Part shown: one piece after another, positions 10,781-22,847 of the stretch
How the letters are laid out: each line of letters starts with the position of its first letter
Position numbering within the stretch: the first letter of the stretch is position 1
DNA from: Thinopyrum elongatum
Taxonomy: Eukaryota; Streptophyta; Magnoliopsida; Poales; Poaceae
DNA length: 64,000 nt
Direction of reading: 5' to 3'
NCBI GenBank assembly: GCA_011799875.1
Contig: CM022302.1
Location: forward strand, 525,526,228 to 525,590,227
Program-made: the position numbers and the translations under genes
Notes under the pieces: generated by a model
The model's database searches: none
Told to the model about the DNA's origin: nothing
The model's input: the letters and a program-made list of their open reading frames with translations, nothing else

Positions 10781-12299
10781 ATGAATTACAATGTCAGGCC
10801 ATGGATGGCCAGATTGTAATGGTCCGGTAGAGGCTACTAGACAAATATCCGAGTCCAGTATTATCCATTCATAACTTACAATCTGAGTGCGACTACGACA
10901 CTTGATGCTAATATGCTCACGAAGATCCATTCATGAACTCCTGAGAGTTTATTCCTTGTTTGGTCATAGTGGGGATGTAAACCGGCCGGGTCCCCACTGA
11001 TCGGTCTAATAGTTCAATAAAGCTCTTTTTGTGGGAAAATGAACTATCGAGTTAAGTAAATCTAACTAAACGGGCCTTGCGGCGTCATTTGTTGCGCCAT
11101 TTACATCCCTAGGTCATAGATATTATACAAGGGGGAAAATTGTATTTTTCTTGTCTGAGTTAACACCATTAGTAACCAAAATTGATGGAATTTCATATTA
11201 GGAACAAAACTTCGACCAGGTGTCAAATAGGGAGTATTTTAATTTTTTCAGGGCCAAATAGGAAACCACATTTTTATTCAGGGTCAAATAAGGAATTCTC
11301 TAAAGAAGGAAAAGAATGAATCCTTAATGAATTTATCACCGCAAGTCCACAACCACCGTTTCACCTCCCCAAAGACTCATTGTGGCGAGAAAGAGCGGAG
11401 TGACTGGGAAGAGCATTAATGAGATGGTAGGTTTTCGATGGGCGTTTGATGGTTGTCTATCCTTGAGCAGTGTGCTTTTTCAACAAAGAGTAATGGAGAT
11501 TATATACAGACTAACAAACAACCTAGAAAGACACATGTATTTTTTTCAAAAAGGAGGCTTGACCCTCGGCCTCTGCATCATTAGGATCCACACATACATG
11601 TGCTAGAACATTGCACAAACAACCGAGGAAAATAAAAATACAGAGAAGCCCCTAGAGGTCCCTGGGCGACGACCATTTCGCCATCAGTCTTCACCGCTGC
11701 CAGAGAAGAGAAGCAAACCACGAACTGAAAAACACATTCGCAAAAGGCTCCTTTCATGGACCTCAAGAGTGCGAAGCTAGAGGCGGTGACAATGACGTTG
11801 GGGAACATCGGCTGGAAAAGAACCCCCGTACTTCTTGAGCCCAAGATCCACCTCGACTGGAAATCGTAACTTGTATTCTCGAGCATGAACACAATCAATG
11901 AACATGGCAAGTTTAGAAAGAAGCAGACAATCACATGTTGCATATTACTTACCACAATCCAGAAACAACACTAGATAGGTGCCTGAAACATCTTACCACA
12001 ATTACATAACCGGTTCAGGCCTGGCACTAAGTTCATGAGATGAGCAAAAGTGCACTAGGACTACCACGACACTTCAAACCGCAACATGTTATGATTTAGG
12101 ACAGCACCCAAGCAACAAGCTACACAGAAATACATAAGAGTTCATATGAATACGACACTAGTAGACGAAACGCAACAAAGCACATAAGAGTTCATAACTT
12201 CATATGAATAGGACACTAGTAGACGAAACACAACAACTTCATGGCACTAGATCCGAGGGCCTCAAGTTTGAATAACGGGGATGATCTGATCATATATAG
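10781..12299. other. No recognisable gene; small tandem duplication
   Basis: A 124-codon minus-strand frame at 11581-11955 has no recognisable domain. At about 12134-12230 a roughly 50-bp unit containing 'cataagagttcata' and 'gacactagtagacgaaac' occurs twice in tandem. Nothing else is assignable. Confidence 0.4.
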
Positions 12300-12930
12300 A
12301 TCGAAATTGAACCCTGCATAAACAACAAAGGACACAATAAGCACATGAAAGTCTCATACCGGAAGGAATGCAGAGAAATTTTATTGGTTGATCTAGCTCT
12401 CAGAATGCTTGAATTCATACGAACTCTTCAGTTTTAGTCTAGCTAGCTATCAGGGCTTATTCTGAGAACTCCTTGTAATGGGACAGTAATGGAACATGAA
12501 ACTAAGCAGAAGTTTTAACTTAAATTTGGTAGGAAGCATTTTGGGTAGCGGTTACACGAAACAACTATAGAGCAGGGTGTCAAACTGTCCCTTCCAGTAA
12601 AATAATGTACACTTCAGATTTCTGCCTTCAGTACTACCTACATTAGTCCAGGCCACCTTACATTACCTAATCAAGCATTCAGTTGAGGAAATTAATGCTT
12701 TCTGTTGCTGCGCTAACTGATAATTAAGCTCACTACTCTTGTGCGTTGCTAACATGGGCATGCTGCTGCATGTAGCTACCAAGCACATGTTGCAGCTCTA
12801 GTTGTTTAGCCAGTGTTACCGTTGGGTTCCATCCACACCTATGGTGATGACAAGAAGCATCAATGCCACCATTAAACGTGCAACATTGTGGTTCCCAAGT
12901 ATAGTACGGTGTCATGGTGGGCTAGAAGGA
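12300..12930. repeat. Segmental duplication, copy A block 3 (3' flank of F-box gene)
   Basis: This is similar, in the same order, to 45085-45598. Shared landmarks include 'cctgcataaacaacaaaggacaca', the 'gttgcagctctag' stretch, 'cacctatggtgatgacaag' and 'catggtgggctag'. It lies downstream of the minus-strand F-box gene in both copies. In the downstream copy the next match is F-box exon 1, so sequence equivalent to 12931-13886 is missing there. Confidence 0.75.
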
Positions 12931-13051
12931 CGTAAAAAGTGGTGTGGATATATCGTCCTACTATGCTTGGGGCTAAGATTTTTTATCCAAGTATGTTAAT
13001 GTATAGGTTGGCTACTGAAAGATAATAATGATGAAGAATGATGATGGCAAC

Positions 13052-14741
13052 TTACATGCGAACTTCTACCTCAATTTTCTCGTAAGGCACTCCATGGGCA
13101 CATAGAATCTTTAAAATACAGAGAACTATCACATCTTCCGGCGTGCAACATATAATTTTGTCAAATAATACAGAGAGCTATCTTTAAGTTACAACTTTCA
13201 TCAGTTTTGCTCAAATGATAATCCTGTAGCAAACAAAATATTTTGCTTAAGTCAACAAAAGGTAAATGGTAACTTCAAAGACAAGCTATCTTACTTCGAG
13301 AATATATATACCTCAGAACTTTCAAGATCAAGCTGAAGCGTAAGCGTCTCTAGAATTGGTGAGTGCTGGAGAAAGTAAACCAATCCCGTAAAATCATCAC
13401 CGACACACCATTCATTGAGCAACAATGTTTTTAACTTGCTAAACATAGGGCGCCATTTCAAATCCATTCTGAAAATAGATAACTGGAGATAAAATGAAGA
13501 AGGTTAAACCACAATTCAAGATCTAAATTCAGAAGTACAAGCTCCTTTTTGAGATACGGAAGTACATGCTTTGAAAGCTTTCTGATTGCTCTCTTTTTGT
13601 ATAGTAATTAATAGTTAGCATATACCAAGATTTGTAACCCAAGCTGTACTATAATCTCAATCCTACATATATGAATAGTACACATGACTAAATTATCCAG
13701 TAGCGGTATGCATAGTAAGAAATGTGTTCAAGAAACATCAAGATTCAAGCATGTGAATTCGGGAAAACATGCAACACATGTAAGGAACATGCTTGATAAA
13801 ATTCTACTGACAAATATCTGCATGCAGACATAGATGGAATCTAGCGGATGTCAAACAACAATAGGAGGTGGCGAAAGGGAGCATACCCGTGTCGGATCAT
13901 ATGTTTTCAACTTCAAATTTGTAGCCCCCGACAAACTTTCCAGTGCCACGGGATAGTTGGTTCCACCAGGTTGAGCATCACATCCCTCACATGATGGATT
14001 ACCACAGTAACACAGTTCCTCCTCACACCCTTCTCCAAGATTTACAGATGTTGTTACCAGTGATGGCATGCTATCAAGCAAAGGAGCCCAACCCCAAAGT
14101 GGAGCTAGTCTGAAGCCAATGAGATTTGGGGTGGAAATACGAATGTGGTCATCAATACAAAAACCCCCACCATTAATTTTAAGATGTCGTAATGTTTGGG
14201 ACAGGATATTCGCATAGATGTCACAACTTATCATCTCTATCACCTCTAGCACCTTACAACTCAAAAAATCGAGGGAGCATCCCTCAAAGTGCATGCCGTC
14301 GAGATGTAACCTCTTCAAGTGCGAGGAGATGAGAGTAGTGTTGATTACCCGCCAGGGAAAACAAATTTTAAGCACTTGAACTTGACACGATAGAGCATAC
14401 CAGAGCCACGGCTTCATTTGTTGGAATGCCTCGTCGGCCCATTCGGGGTAATCAGCCGCAGTCTCCACACAATCCGAACTGATGTCACATACATTTAGTG
14501 GAGTTGGGTCACGAAGGCGAAGCAACTCGTTCACAAATGTGTTGGAGCCACTAACGGCGTCGTAGCTGTCGGGGTCATCGATGCGTAGGGCGGGCACAGA
14601 CTTCCAGAGCGTGCTCCAATGCTTACCAAGAACGCATGTCCGCACAGAGTCGCGGGAAGGCAGGAACGACATAAGATAGCGGAGAAGATCATTTGGGAGG
14701 GCCCCGAGGCGGTCCTCTCCGCCGGCGAGAGTCTTTTCCAT
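13052..14741 (-). CDS. F-box/LRR-type protein gene, 3 exons, probably impaired
   Basis: Exon 1 (14741-13887, 285 codons) starts with an F-box at residues 11-50 (LPNDLLRYLMSFLPSRD then W43 and W46). Leucine-rich stretches follow, such as LKRLHLDGM. F-box proteins are the substrate-recruiting part of SCF ubiquitin ligases, binding SKP1 through the F-box. Exon 2 (13468-13312) reads LKTLLLNEWCV and LQHSPILETLTLQL, a pattern typical of the grass F-box/FBD-like family. Exon 3 (13108-13052) ends the protein. Splice sites are GT-AG. However, exon 1 ends in phase 0 while the conserved frame of exon 2 needs two bases before it. Joined as read, translation stops after about ten codons, so the gene may be a recent pseudogene unless another splice site is used. 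A damaged copy lies at 45624-45925. Confidence 0.7.
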
Positions 14742-15616
14742 GTTTCCTCATCATTAAGCCTCTCAGACATTATGTCGAACAGGTTGCCTACGCCGAAGCT
14801 GTAGAGTTGTTAGACGTGGTGAGCCAGTTAGTGCGACCAGTCACATGGAGAAGATAGACAATAATCACGATCTCACCGGATTAGCTCACCTGCAGCCGCC
14901 GCTAGATGACTTGTGTGCTCCTCCACCTCCTCCTCCTCCTAGACGGTGCTCAGTTCTCCAAGCAGCACAAGAGGGGACTCTTCTCTCGCCTTCTCACTCA
15001 TAACTTGGTGGGACAGGAAAACTGAGAATGTCGAAGGAAGGGAGAAAGAGAAAGTGATGGGTGTTTGATGGATGTGGGTGGGTCTTATAGAAAAGAACTT
15101 CTATTTAATACCAGAAGGGTCTCGAAGGACCCAGAAAAGCCGCTTTATTAATAACTTTGGCACAATGTGAGATCGGGCGAACCGAAAGTGGTGACAAACA
15201 GTCTAGATTATCTTTGCATTCACTGTATCACGGGATATGTGCCATCCTCTCTTCCAGAGAGAGCCAAATTAGAAAATACAACACCGAATACACGTCATGG
15301 TTTATAACCGATAGATGGGTGGGACCATTACATTATGTCATAGGTGTGTTAATGAATGCTGAGGTGAAGGACAGAGACTCCAAGGTTTGATGGTACTTAT
15401 CAGTTTTACCATGTGAGCATATTGGCGGCACTGCACCAACCTGGTTCTATCTCATGTGACCGAGCGCGTATCGCCTGAGATGGAGGAAGGTGGAGCAACT
15501 ACTCCATGGAGGGGTTACATATTTCCTTATTCTGGAGGCGGATGCGATTGGATCCACGTTTGTTTGAGGTGTGTGTGTGTCCGTGTGTGATGGAACAACC
15601 GTGCCATCGAAGGAGT
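14742..15616. other. Upstream region of the F-box gene; nothing else seen
   Basis: It contains the probable 5' untranslated region and promoter of the minus-strand F-box gene, with a CCT-rich patch near 14930-14945. No second gene is visible. It ends at the CACTA terminus at 15617. Confidence 0.45.
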
Positions 15617-16137
15617 CACTACTGCAGGAATGACTAACAGTGGCCGGCGAAAAAAGCCCAACAGTAACGGGCAAGGCTATCAGGGGTGCCCACCACTGAC
15701 CTCCCGCCACTGCTGACATGCCATCATGGCGGGCGCTCACCCGCCACTGGTAGATAAATTTCAGTGACGGGCGTTCTTTACTACCCGCCACAGGTGCCGG
15801 TTTTCGCGTGCCAATGGTGCCCTAGCGGTTGTGCTGTAGCGCCCACCACTGGCAGGCGAGGCTCAAGAGAGAACCTCATTTGTTGGCATTGCATGTTGAT
15901 GCACATTACTTCCAAAAGGTTAATTAACATGGTCATGTGATTCTCAATATAACTGAACCACACTCAATCCATTTTGGAAACGAACGACAAACTAATTAAG
16001 TAACACTTCAAATTTGTTCCACTCAACAAACAAACATCAATGTATCACATCCATATTAACATACTAATTACAGTTCATCGGCTAATATATTCATGACTTG
16101 GACCTTATTTCTAAACATGGTCAATGACAACCATCAT

Positions 16138-17247
16138 CTACAAGTCGTTGTGGTTGCTATTCCTTATGGTGATTATCACTGGTGTGTCCACCCTTAGTTC
16201 TCTCTTTCCCATCATGAACTCCCGCCAGCCGGCCTCATAGAAGGATATGCGCCCGTTTGGTTCTGTCTTGTACTGAACCGTGGTGACACGCCCTGTTGGT
16301 CCATGACGTACTCCAGCTTTGCCGATGGCGGGGATGTCCACTCTGTAAAACATCTTCATAGGTAATTTCTGAACTTCCCCATCATTAAGAGCAACTAGAG
16401 AGCACGCAATGTTAGACATCTCACCATATATGGTTATGAACTAAAAAATATATGAAATAATACAAAACATCTCACGTTGATGTTTCTGACGACGTTGGTC
16501 TTAGTTAAACGGTGCACAAAGGGCTCCCCCAAGAAGGCCACACTAGATGGTAGCATCGCAATGAAATTCATGGTCTCATCTTGACTAAGCTTCTTCATTC
16601 TTTGAGAGAAAATTATAGAATTGAAGGGACCATAATCGTAATCATCTTTGCTATCCTCATCATATTGCTCATCCTCATCTTTCTGGCTGTCGTCATCATT
16701 CTCGTTGTCCTGATCTTCCTTGCCGTCCTCGTCATCTTGGTTTTCCCGTCATCCTGGTCATCCTGGGCTATCGCATGATCCTGGTCATCCTCATCATCTT
16801 TGTCAACCTCATCATCTTGGCTGGAGAAATACAGTGTCCTTAACCTGTTGAACGCTTCTTTCAAGGAAAATGTTATGTACTCTCCTCCGATGAGGTCATC
16901 ATGTGAAATGTACTTCTTCCATCCAGGGCCGCCTATGATGGTTCTATCCCTTTGTTTATGCACATCTAGTTTGAATGTGCGCCTCTTATCATCCTCAAAG
17001 TCCATAATGTTACGGCATAAATTGTTGAAGTCAACACTTATGTTGCATGGGATACACTATGCAACAGTTGATAATTAGCAATAAAGTTAGTAAAAGAATT
17101 ACACAAATGGTTAGAATTGAAAACTAATTGAAGTTGAAGACCGTTACCACTGATTTTTGAAACCCCTTCTTCAAGAAGATCCCAAATTGTACTGCAGTTA
17201 GCAAACTGTCCATACATGGACTTTTGCAGATATGGCAGTTCTTACGC
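16138..17247 (-). pseudogene. Two-domain B3 (REM-like) DNA-binding protein gene, frameshifted
   Basis: Exons 17247-17148, 17058-16476 and 16440-16138 are joined by GT-AG introns in matching phase. The first B3 domain spans the first two exons (FGIFLKKGFQKSV then RTIIGGPGWKKYISHDD). The second spans the last two (FVHRLTKTNVV then ISFYEAGWREFMMGKREL), and both carry the GW signature near the end of a B3 fold. B3 proteins are plant-specific nuclear DNA-binding factors. A long Asp/Glu-rich linker separates the domains, and within it near 16755 one extra base in 'gggaaaa' shifts the frame; the frame resumes downstream without further breaks. The first exon also holds C-x2-C-like cysteines. No convincing start codon is seen upstream, so the 5' end is unknown. 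The gene lies inside the CACTA-like element, suggesting capture. Confidence 0.7.
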
Positions 17248-17915
17248 CTTATGATCCCTAATAATCAATATGAAGCACTTGTCAATTTTAAATAGTTTAC
17301 ATGAAAACTAGCTTATGGAAGTAATATTGAGAAGAGTAACCGACTAAGAAGGGTAAAAAAATCGGCATGACCTTTGCTGAATATTTAACATATTGAATAC
17401 CAGAAATTTGACGAATCAGAAGTTAATCAATGTTTCACCAAAATGTTGGCACTCATTTTTAAATCCCTGTAAGTAACATTCTAAACCCATGCACTTGTCA
17501 TATGTAAGCAAATTCGACTCAATTCCACTCATATGTAAGCAACTTTAACATGCTAATCCCATGCACTTGCACAATGTGAGATATTACAATGCCACTCATA
17601 TTGAGTGACATAAATGAAATTCGGCATGACCTTTGCTTAAAAAGTGAACATATTGAGTGACAGAAATTTGGCGAAACGGAAATGAATCAAAGTTTCACCA
17701 AAAAGTTGGCACTCATTGTTGAATCCCTGCAAATAAAATAGTACATGTACAACACGGCGGATGGAATAACATTGCCACTTTATATTGGAATGCAAAAATA
17801 ATAATCAAACCACATTGCCACGGTCCATTGCAGTGCAAAAACATTTATCTGGAGGCTAATTAACCTACCTAAATCAAGCTAGTAGATGAATATTACATCA
17901 ATCACACAGGAAGAT
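17248..17915. repeat. Direct repeat of about 100 bp inside the CACTA-like element
   Basis: 17370-17472 and 17628-17729 are imperfect direct copies, both running from 'tgacctttgct' through 'gtttcaccaaaa' to 'gttggcactcatt' and 'aatccctg'. Nothing coding is seen. The stretch ends with the target-site copy 'gaaac' (17916-17920) of the Athila-like insertion. Confidence 0.65.
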
Positions 17916-17920
17916 GAAAC

Positions 17921-19325
17921 TGATACGTCTCCATCGTATCTACTTTTCCAAATTCTTTTGCCCTTGTTTTGGACTCTAATTTGCATGATTTGAATGGAAC
18001 TAACCCGGACTGATGCTGTTTTCAGCAGAATTGCCATGGTGTTATTTTTGTGCAGAAATAAAAGTTCTCGGATTGACCTGAAAATTTATGGAGAATATTT
18101 TTGGAATATATAAAAAATATTGACGCAAAAATCAACCAGAGGGGGGCCACCCAGAGGCCACAAGTCCTGGGGGCGCGCCCACCCCCCTAGGGCGTGCCCT
18201 GCAAGCTTGTGGGCCCCCTGAAGCTCCTCCGACCCTAATTCCAACTCTATAAGTACCTATGCGCGGAGAAAAAAAACAGAGAGAAGGATTCATCGCGTTT
18301 TACGATACGGAGCCGCTGCCGCCTCCTGTTCTTCATCGGGAGGGCTAATCTAGAGTCCGTTCGGGGCTCCGGAGAGGGGGAGTCATCGCCATCATCATCA
18401 CCAACCTTACTCCATCACCAATTTCATGATGCTTACCGCCGTGCGTGAGTAATTCCATCATAGGCTTGCTGGACGGTGATGGGTTGAATGAGATTTATCA
18501 TGTAATCGAGTTAGTTTTGTTAGGGTTTGATCCCTAGTATCCACTATGTTCTGAGATTGATGTTGCTATGACTTTGCTATGCTTAATGCTTGTTACTAGG
18601 GCCCGAGTGCCATGATTTCAGATCTGAACCTATTATGTTTTCATGAATATATTTGTGTTCTTGATCCTATCTTGCATGTTGTAGACACCTATTACGCGTT
18701 ATGATCTGCATACCCCAAGGTGACAATAATTGGGATTCTTTCCGGTGATTACCGTAGTTTGAGGAGTTCATGTATTCACTAAGTGCTAATGCTTTGGTTC
18801 GGTTCTTTATTAAGAGGAGGCCTTAATATCCCTTAGTTTCCATTAAGACCCCGCTGCCACGGGAGGGTAGGACAAAAGATGTCATGCAAGTTCTTTTCCA
18901 TAAGCACGTATGACTATATTCGGAATACATGCCTACATTATATTGACGAATTGGAGCTAGTTCTGTGTCACCCTAAGTTATAACTGTTGCATGATGAATG
19001 CCATCCGACATAATTATCCATCACTGATCCGTTGCCTACGAGCTTTTCACATATTGATCTTCGCTAAGTTACTTTTCCGTTGCTACTGTTACAATCATCA
19101 CAAAACTTCTACTGTTACTTTTGTCACCATTACCGTTACTTCCATACTACTTTACTACTAAATACTTTGCTGCAGATATTAAGTCTTTCAGGTGTGGTTG
19201 AATTGACAACTCAGCTGCTAATACTTGGGAATATTCTTTGGCTCCCCTTGTGTCGAATCAATAAATTTGGGTTGAATACTTTACCCTCGAAAACTGTTGC
19301 GATCCCCTATACTTGTGGGTTATCA
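17921..19325 (+). repeat. 5' LTR of the Athila-like element
   Basis: The LTR runs from TGATACGTCTCC to CTTGTGGGTTATCA (1,405 bp), with TG start and CA end. A TATA box 'tctataagta' at 18246-18255 precedes the likely transcription start. The LTR is complete, and the 3' partner survives only as 18 bp. Confidence 0.85.
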
Positions 19326-19336
19326 AGACCTTTTTC

Positions 19337-19354
19337 TGGCGCCGTTGCCGGGGA
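19337..19354 (+). other. Primer-binding site (tRNA-Asp type)
   Basis: TGGCGCCGTTGCCGGGGA lies 11 bp after the LTR end. It is the form used by Athila-lineage elements, complementary to the 3' end of tRNA-Asp. Confidence 0.8.
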
Positions 19355-19403
19355 GCATAACTCTATTCTCTGAGTCACTTGGGATTTATATCTGTTGATC
19401 ACT

Positions 19404-21086
19404 ATGAGGAATCTGAAAGATAACAAAACCAAGATTTTCCCCTCTACTACGAGGGGAGGTAAGGAACTGCCATCTAGCTCTGCACTTGATTCACCTTCTG
19501 TTTTGAGTAAGCTTGCGACACCGCCACCTGCTATTCATTCCGATATGGCGCAAGTAATTAATGATACTACTTCTGCTATGCATGATGCTTATGATGATAC
19601 TACTGCTTTGCTTGATAATACTGTGCCACTGGGTGAATTTCTTGATGAACAAATTGCTAGAGTTAATGCTGAAACTGATGATATTTCTGAAACTGATGAA
19701 ATTATTGAAACTGAACACTTTGAAACAAATGCTAGACCTAGCTCTCCTAGATATGAATTGCCTACTATACCTGAGGGTTATGTTATGGATGGAGAGGTAG
19801 CTAAGGACTTTCTTGCTTGTAAGGATAGAGATGATCTTAAGAAATTACTATGCAAGTGGAAAGAAAAATCTTTGAATGCTAGAATGCAATATGATCCTAA
19901 GTTTGCTACTTCACCTATCTCTATTACTGATAAGGATTATGAATTCTCTGTCGATCCTGAGTTAGTTACTTTGGTTGGATCTGATCCTTTCCATGGTTAT
20001 GAATCTGAAACTGTTGTGGCACATCTTACTAAATTAAATGATATAGCCACCCTATTTGCTCATGAGGAAAAAATTCGCTATTACTATATTCTTAAGTTGT
20101 TTCCTTTCTTGTTAAAGGGTGATGCTAAGTTATGGTTTAATTCTCTTGCTCCTGGTTGTGTGCGTAGTCCCCAAGATATGATATACTACTTCTCTGAAAA
20201 ATATTTTCCTGCTCATAAGAAACAAGTTGCTTTACAGGAAATATTTAACTTTGTGCAAATTGAAGAAGAGAGTCTCCCACAAGCTTGGGGGAGGCTTCTC
20301 CAACTACTTAATGCTTTGCCTGATCATCCTCTCAAGAAAAATGAAATACTTGATATCTTTTATAATGGACTAACCGATGCCTCTAGGGACCACCTAGATA
20401 GTTGTGCTGGTTGTGTTTTCAGGGAACGAACTGTTGAACAAGCTGAAGTATTATTGAATAATATATTGAGTAATGATAATGATTGGACTCTTCCCGAGCC
20501 ACCTCCAAAGCCAACTCTGAAGAAAAGAGGTATTCTATTTCTCAGTCCTGAAGATATGCAAGAGGCAAAGAAATCTATGAAAGAAAAAGGTATTAAAGCT
20601 GAAGATGTTAAGAATTTACCACCTATTGAAGAAATATATGGTCTCAATATTCCGACACAGGTAGTAGAGGTAAATTCTCTCTATAGATTTGATGAAGGTG
20701 ATATTCCTCATAATAAGTCTGCTAGTCAATGCTTGGATGAATTTGATAACTTTATCGTTAAACAAGAAAATTTCAATGCATATGTTAGTAGACAATTGAA
20801 AGGTAATGCTTATATGCTTGACTGCTTGGGTGACTACATGTGTAGAACTGTTAATGATCTCAAAATTATTAGCAAACATGCTTCCATGGTAAAAACTCAA
20901 GTAGAACAAGTTCTCAAGGCACAAAATGATTTGCTAAATGAGATGAATAATAAGAACGATGACCATGCTATTAGAGTTATGACTAGAGGAGGTAAAACGA
21001 CTCATGAACCTTTGTATCCTGAAGGGCATCCTAAGAGAATTGAACAAGATTCTCAGAGAATTAATACTGATGCACCTAGTCCTTGA
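19404..21086 (+). CDS. gag: Athila-like gag protein, 3' truncated by insertion
   Basis: This frame of about 560 codons starts at the ATG at 19404; three further codons upstream are open. The N-terminal part is acidic. The retrotransposon gag domain lies at about residues 215-330 of the open frame, with motifs LLKGDAKLWFNSL, YFSEKYFP and QAWGRLLQLLNALPDHPL. No zinc knuckle is reached before the break. The protein would form the virus-like particle around the element's RNA in the cytoplasm. The stop codon TGA (21084-21086) is not its own: it is the first three bases of the inserted Angela LTR. Pol is missing because of that insertion and the later deletion. Confidence 0.85.
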   Translation: MRNLKDNKTKIFPSTTRGGKELPSSSALDSPSVLSKLATPPPAIHSDMAQVINDTTSAMHDAYDDTTALLDNTVPLGEFLDEQIARVNAETDDISETDEIIETEHFETNARPSSPRYELPTIPEGYVMDGEVAKDFLACKDRDDLKKLLCKWKEKSLNARMQYDPKFATSPISITDKDYEFSVDPELVTLVGSDPFHGYESETVVAHLTKLNDIATLFAHEEKIRYYYILKLFPFLLKGDAKLWFNSLAPGCVRSPQDMIYYFSEKYFPAHKKQVALQEIFNFVQIEEESLPQAWGRLLQLLNALPDHPLKKNEILDIFYNGLTDASRDHLDSCAGCVFRERTVEQAEVLLNNILSNDNDWTLPEPPPKPTLKKRGILFLSPEDMQEAKKSMKEKGIKAEDVKNLPPIEEIYGLNIPTQVVEVNSLYRFDEGDIPHNKSASQCLDEFDNFIVKQENFNAYVSRQLKGNAYMLDCLGDYMCRTVNDLKIISKHASMVKTQVEQVLKAQNDLLNEMNNKNDDHAIRVMTRGGKTTHEPLYPEGHPKRIEQDSQRINTDAPSP

Positions 21087-22832
21087 AAGAAATATGCCCT
21101 AGAGGCAATAATAAAGTTGTTATTTTATATTTCCTTATTCATGATAAAGGTTTATTATTCATGCTAGAATTGTATTGATTGGAAACTTAAATACATGTGT
21201 GTCCCTAGTAAGCCTCTACTAGACTAGCTCGTTGATAAAAGATGGTTAAGGTTTCCTAACCATAGACATGTGTTGTCATTTGATAACGGGATCACATCAT
21301 TAGGAGAATAATGTGATGGACAAGACCCATCCGTTAGCTTAGCATAATGATTGTTCAGTTTATTGCTATTGCTTTCTTCATGTCAAATACATATTCCTTC
21401 GACTATGAGATTATGCAACTCCCGGATACAGGAGGAATACCTTGTGTGCTATCAAACATCACAATGTAACTGGGTGATCATAAAGATGCTCTAAAGGTAT
21501 CTCCGAAGGTGTTTGTAGAGTTGGCATAGATCGAGATTAGGATTTGTCACTCCGAGTATCGGAGAGGTATCTCTGGGCCCTCTCGGCAATACACATCATA
21601 AGCTTGCAAGCAAATGACTAAGGAGTTAGTTATGAGGTGAAGTATTACGAAACGAGTAAAGAGACTTGCCGGTAACGAAATTGAACTAGGTATGAAGATA
21701 CCGGCGATCGAATCTCGGGCCAGTAACATACCGATGGACAAAGGGAATTGCGTATGTTGTCATAACGGTTCGACTGATAAAGATCTTTGTAGAATATGTA
21801 GGAGCCAATATGGGCATCCAGGTTCCGCTATTGGTTATTGACCGGAGAGGTGTCTCGGTCATGTCTACATAGTTCTCGAACCCGTAGGGTCCGCATGCTT
21901 AACGTTCGTTGACGATATAGTGTTATATGAGTTATATGATTTGGTAACCGAATGTTGTTCGGAGTCCCGGATGAGATCACGGACATGACGAGGAGTCTCG
22001 AAATGGTTGAGAGGTAGAGATTGATATATAGAACGATGGTATTCGGACACAGGAAGAGTTTCGGGATGCACCGGGTAGTCATCGGGTCACCGGAAGGGGT
22101 TCCGGATACCCCCGATAGGTGTTATGGGCCTAATGGGCAAGGGGAGGACAAACCAGCCCACAGGGGTCTGGTGCGCCCCTCTCCCTGGCCGGCCGGCCCT
22201 AGGGAAGGAAAGGGGGGAGGGCTAGCCCCTCCTACCTTCCCCTTCTCATGGGAGAAAGGAAAGGGGGGGCGCCTCGCTTCCTGCCTTTCCCCCGCACCTA
22301 AACATGGCAGGGGGCGCGGCTTGGGGCAGGACCCCAAGTGGGATTCGGCCCCACTTGGGGCGCCTCCAGGCTGCCTCCTTCCTCCCCCCACCTATATATA
22401 TATGGGAGGGGGCGCCTAGCACACACAGAACAATTGCTTAGCCGTGTGCGGCGCCCCCCTCCACCGTTTACACCCTCGGTCATATTTTTGTAGTGCTTAG
22501 GCGAAGCCCTGCGGAGATAGCTTCACCATCACCGTCACCACACTATCGTGCTGGCGGAACTCATCCACTACCTCATTGTCTTGCTGGATCAAGAAGGCGG
22601 AGGACGTCATCGAGCTGAACGTGTGCAGAACGCGAAGGTGCCGTACGTTCGATACTTGATTGGTTGGAGCGCGAAGAAGTTCGACTATATCAACCGCGTT
22701 ATCAAACACTTCCGCTTACGGTCTATGAGGGTACATACACACACGCTCCCCTCTCGTTGTTATGCATCTCCATGGATAGATCTTGCGTGTGCGTATAATT
22801 TTTTTTTGTTTTCCATGCAACATTTCCCAACA
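21084..22832 (+). repeat. 5' LTR of the Angela/BARE-1-like element
   Basis: It starts TGAAAGAAATATGCCC and ends 'cccaaca' (1,749 bp). A TATA box 'ctatatatatatgg' is at 22392-22405. A primer-binding site 'tggcatcatgagcc' follows at 22834-22847; it is a diverged form of the methionine-initiator type 'tggtatcagagc'. ORFs over the GC-rich part at 22020-22420 are not genes. Confidence 0.85.
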
Positions 22833-22847
22833 GTGGCATCATGAGCC

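Noticed and set aside
16581..16778. Hydrophobic 65-residue frame as a membrane peptide
   Set aside because: It is the antisense reading of the Asp-rich linker of the B3 gene (GAT/GAC read backwards gives ATC/GTC).
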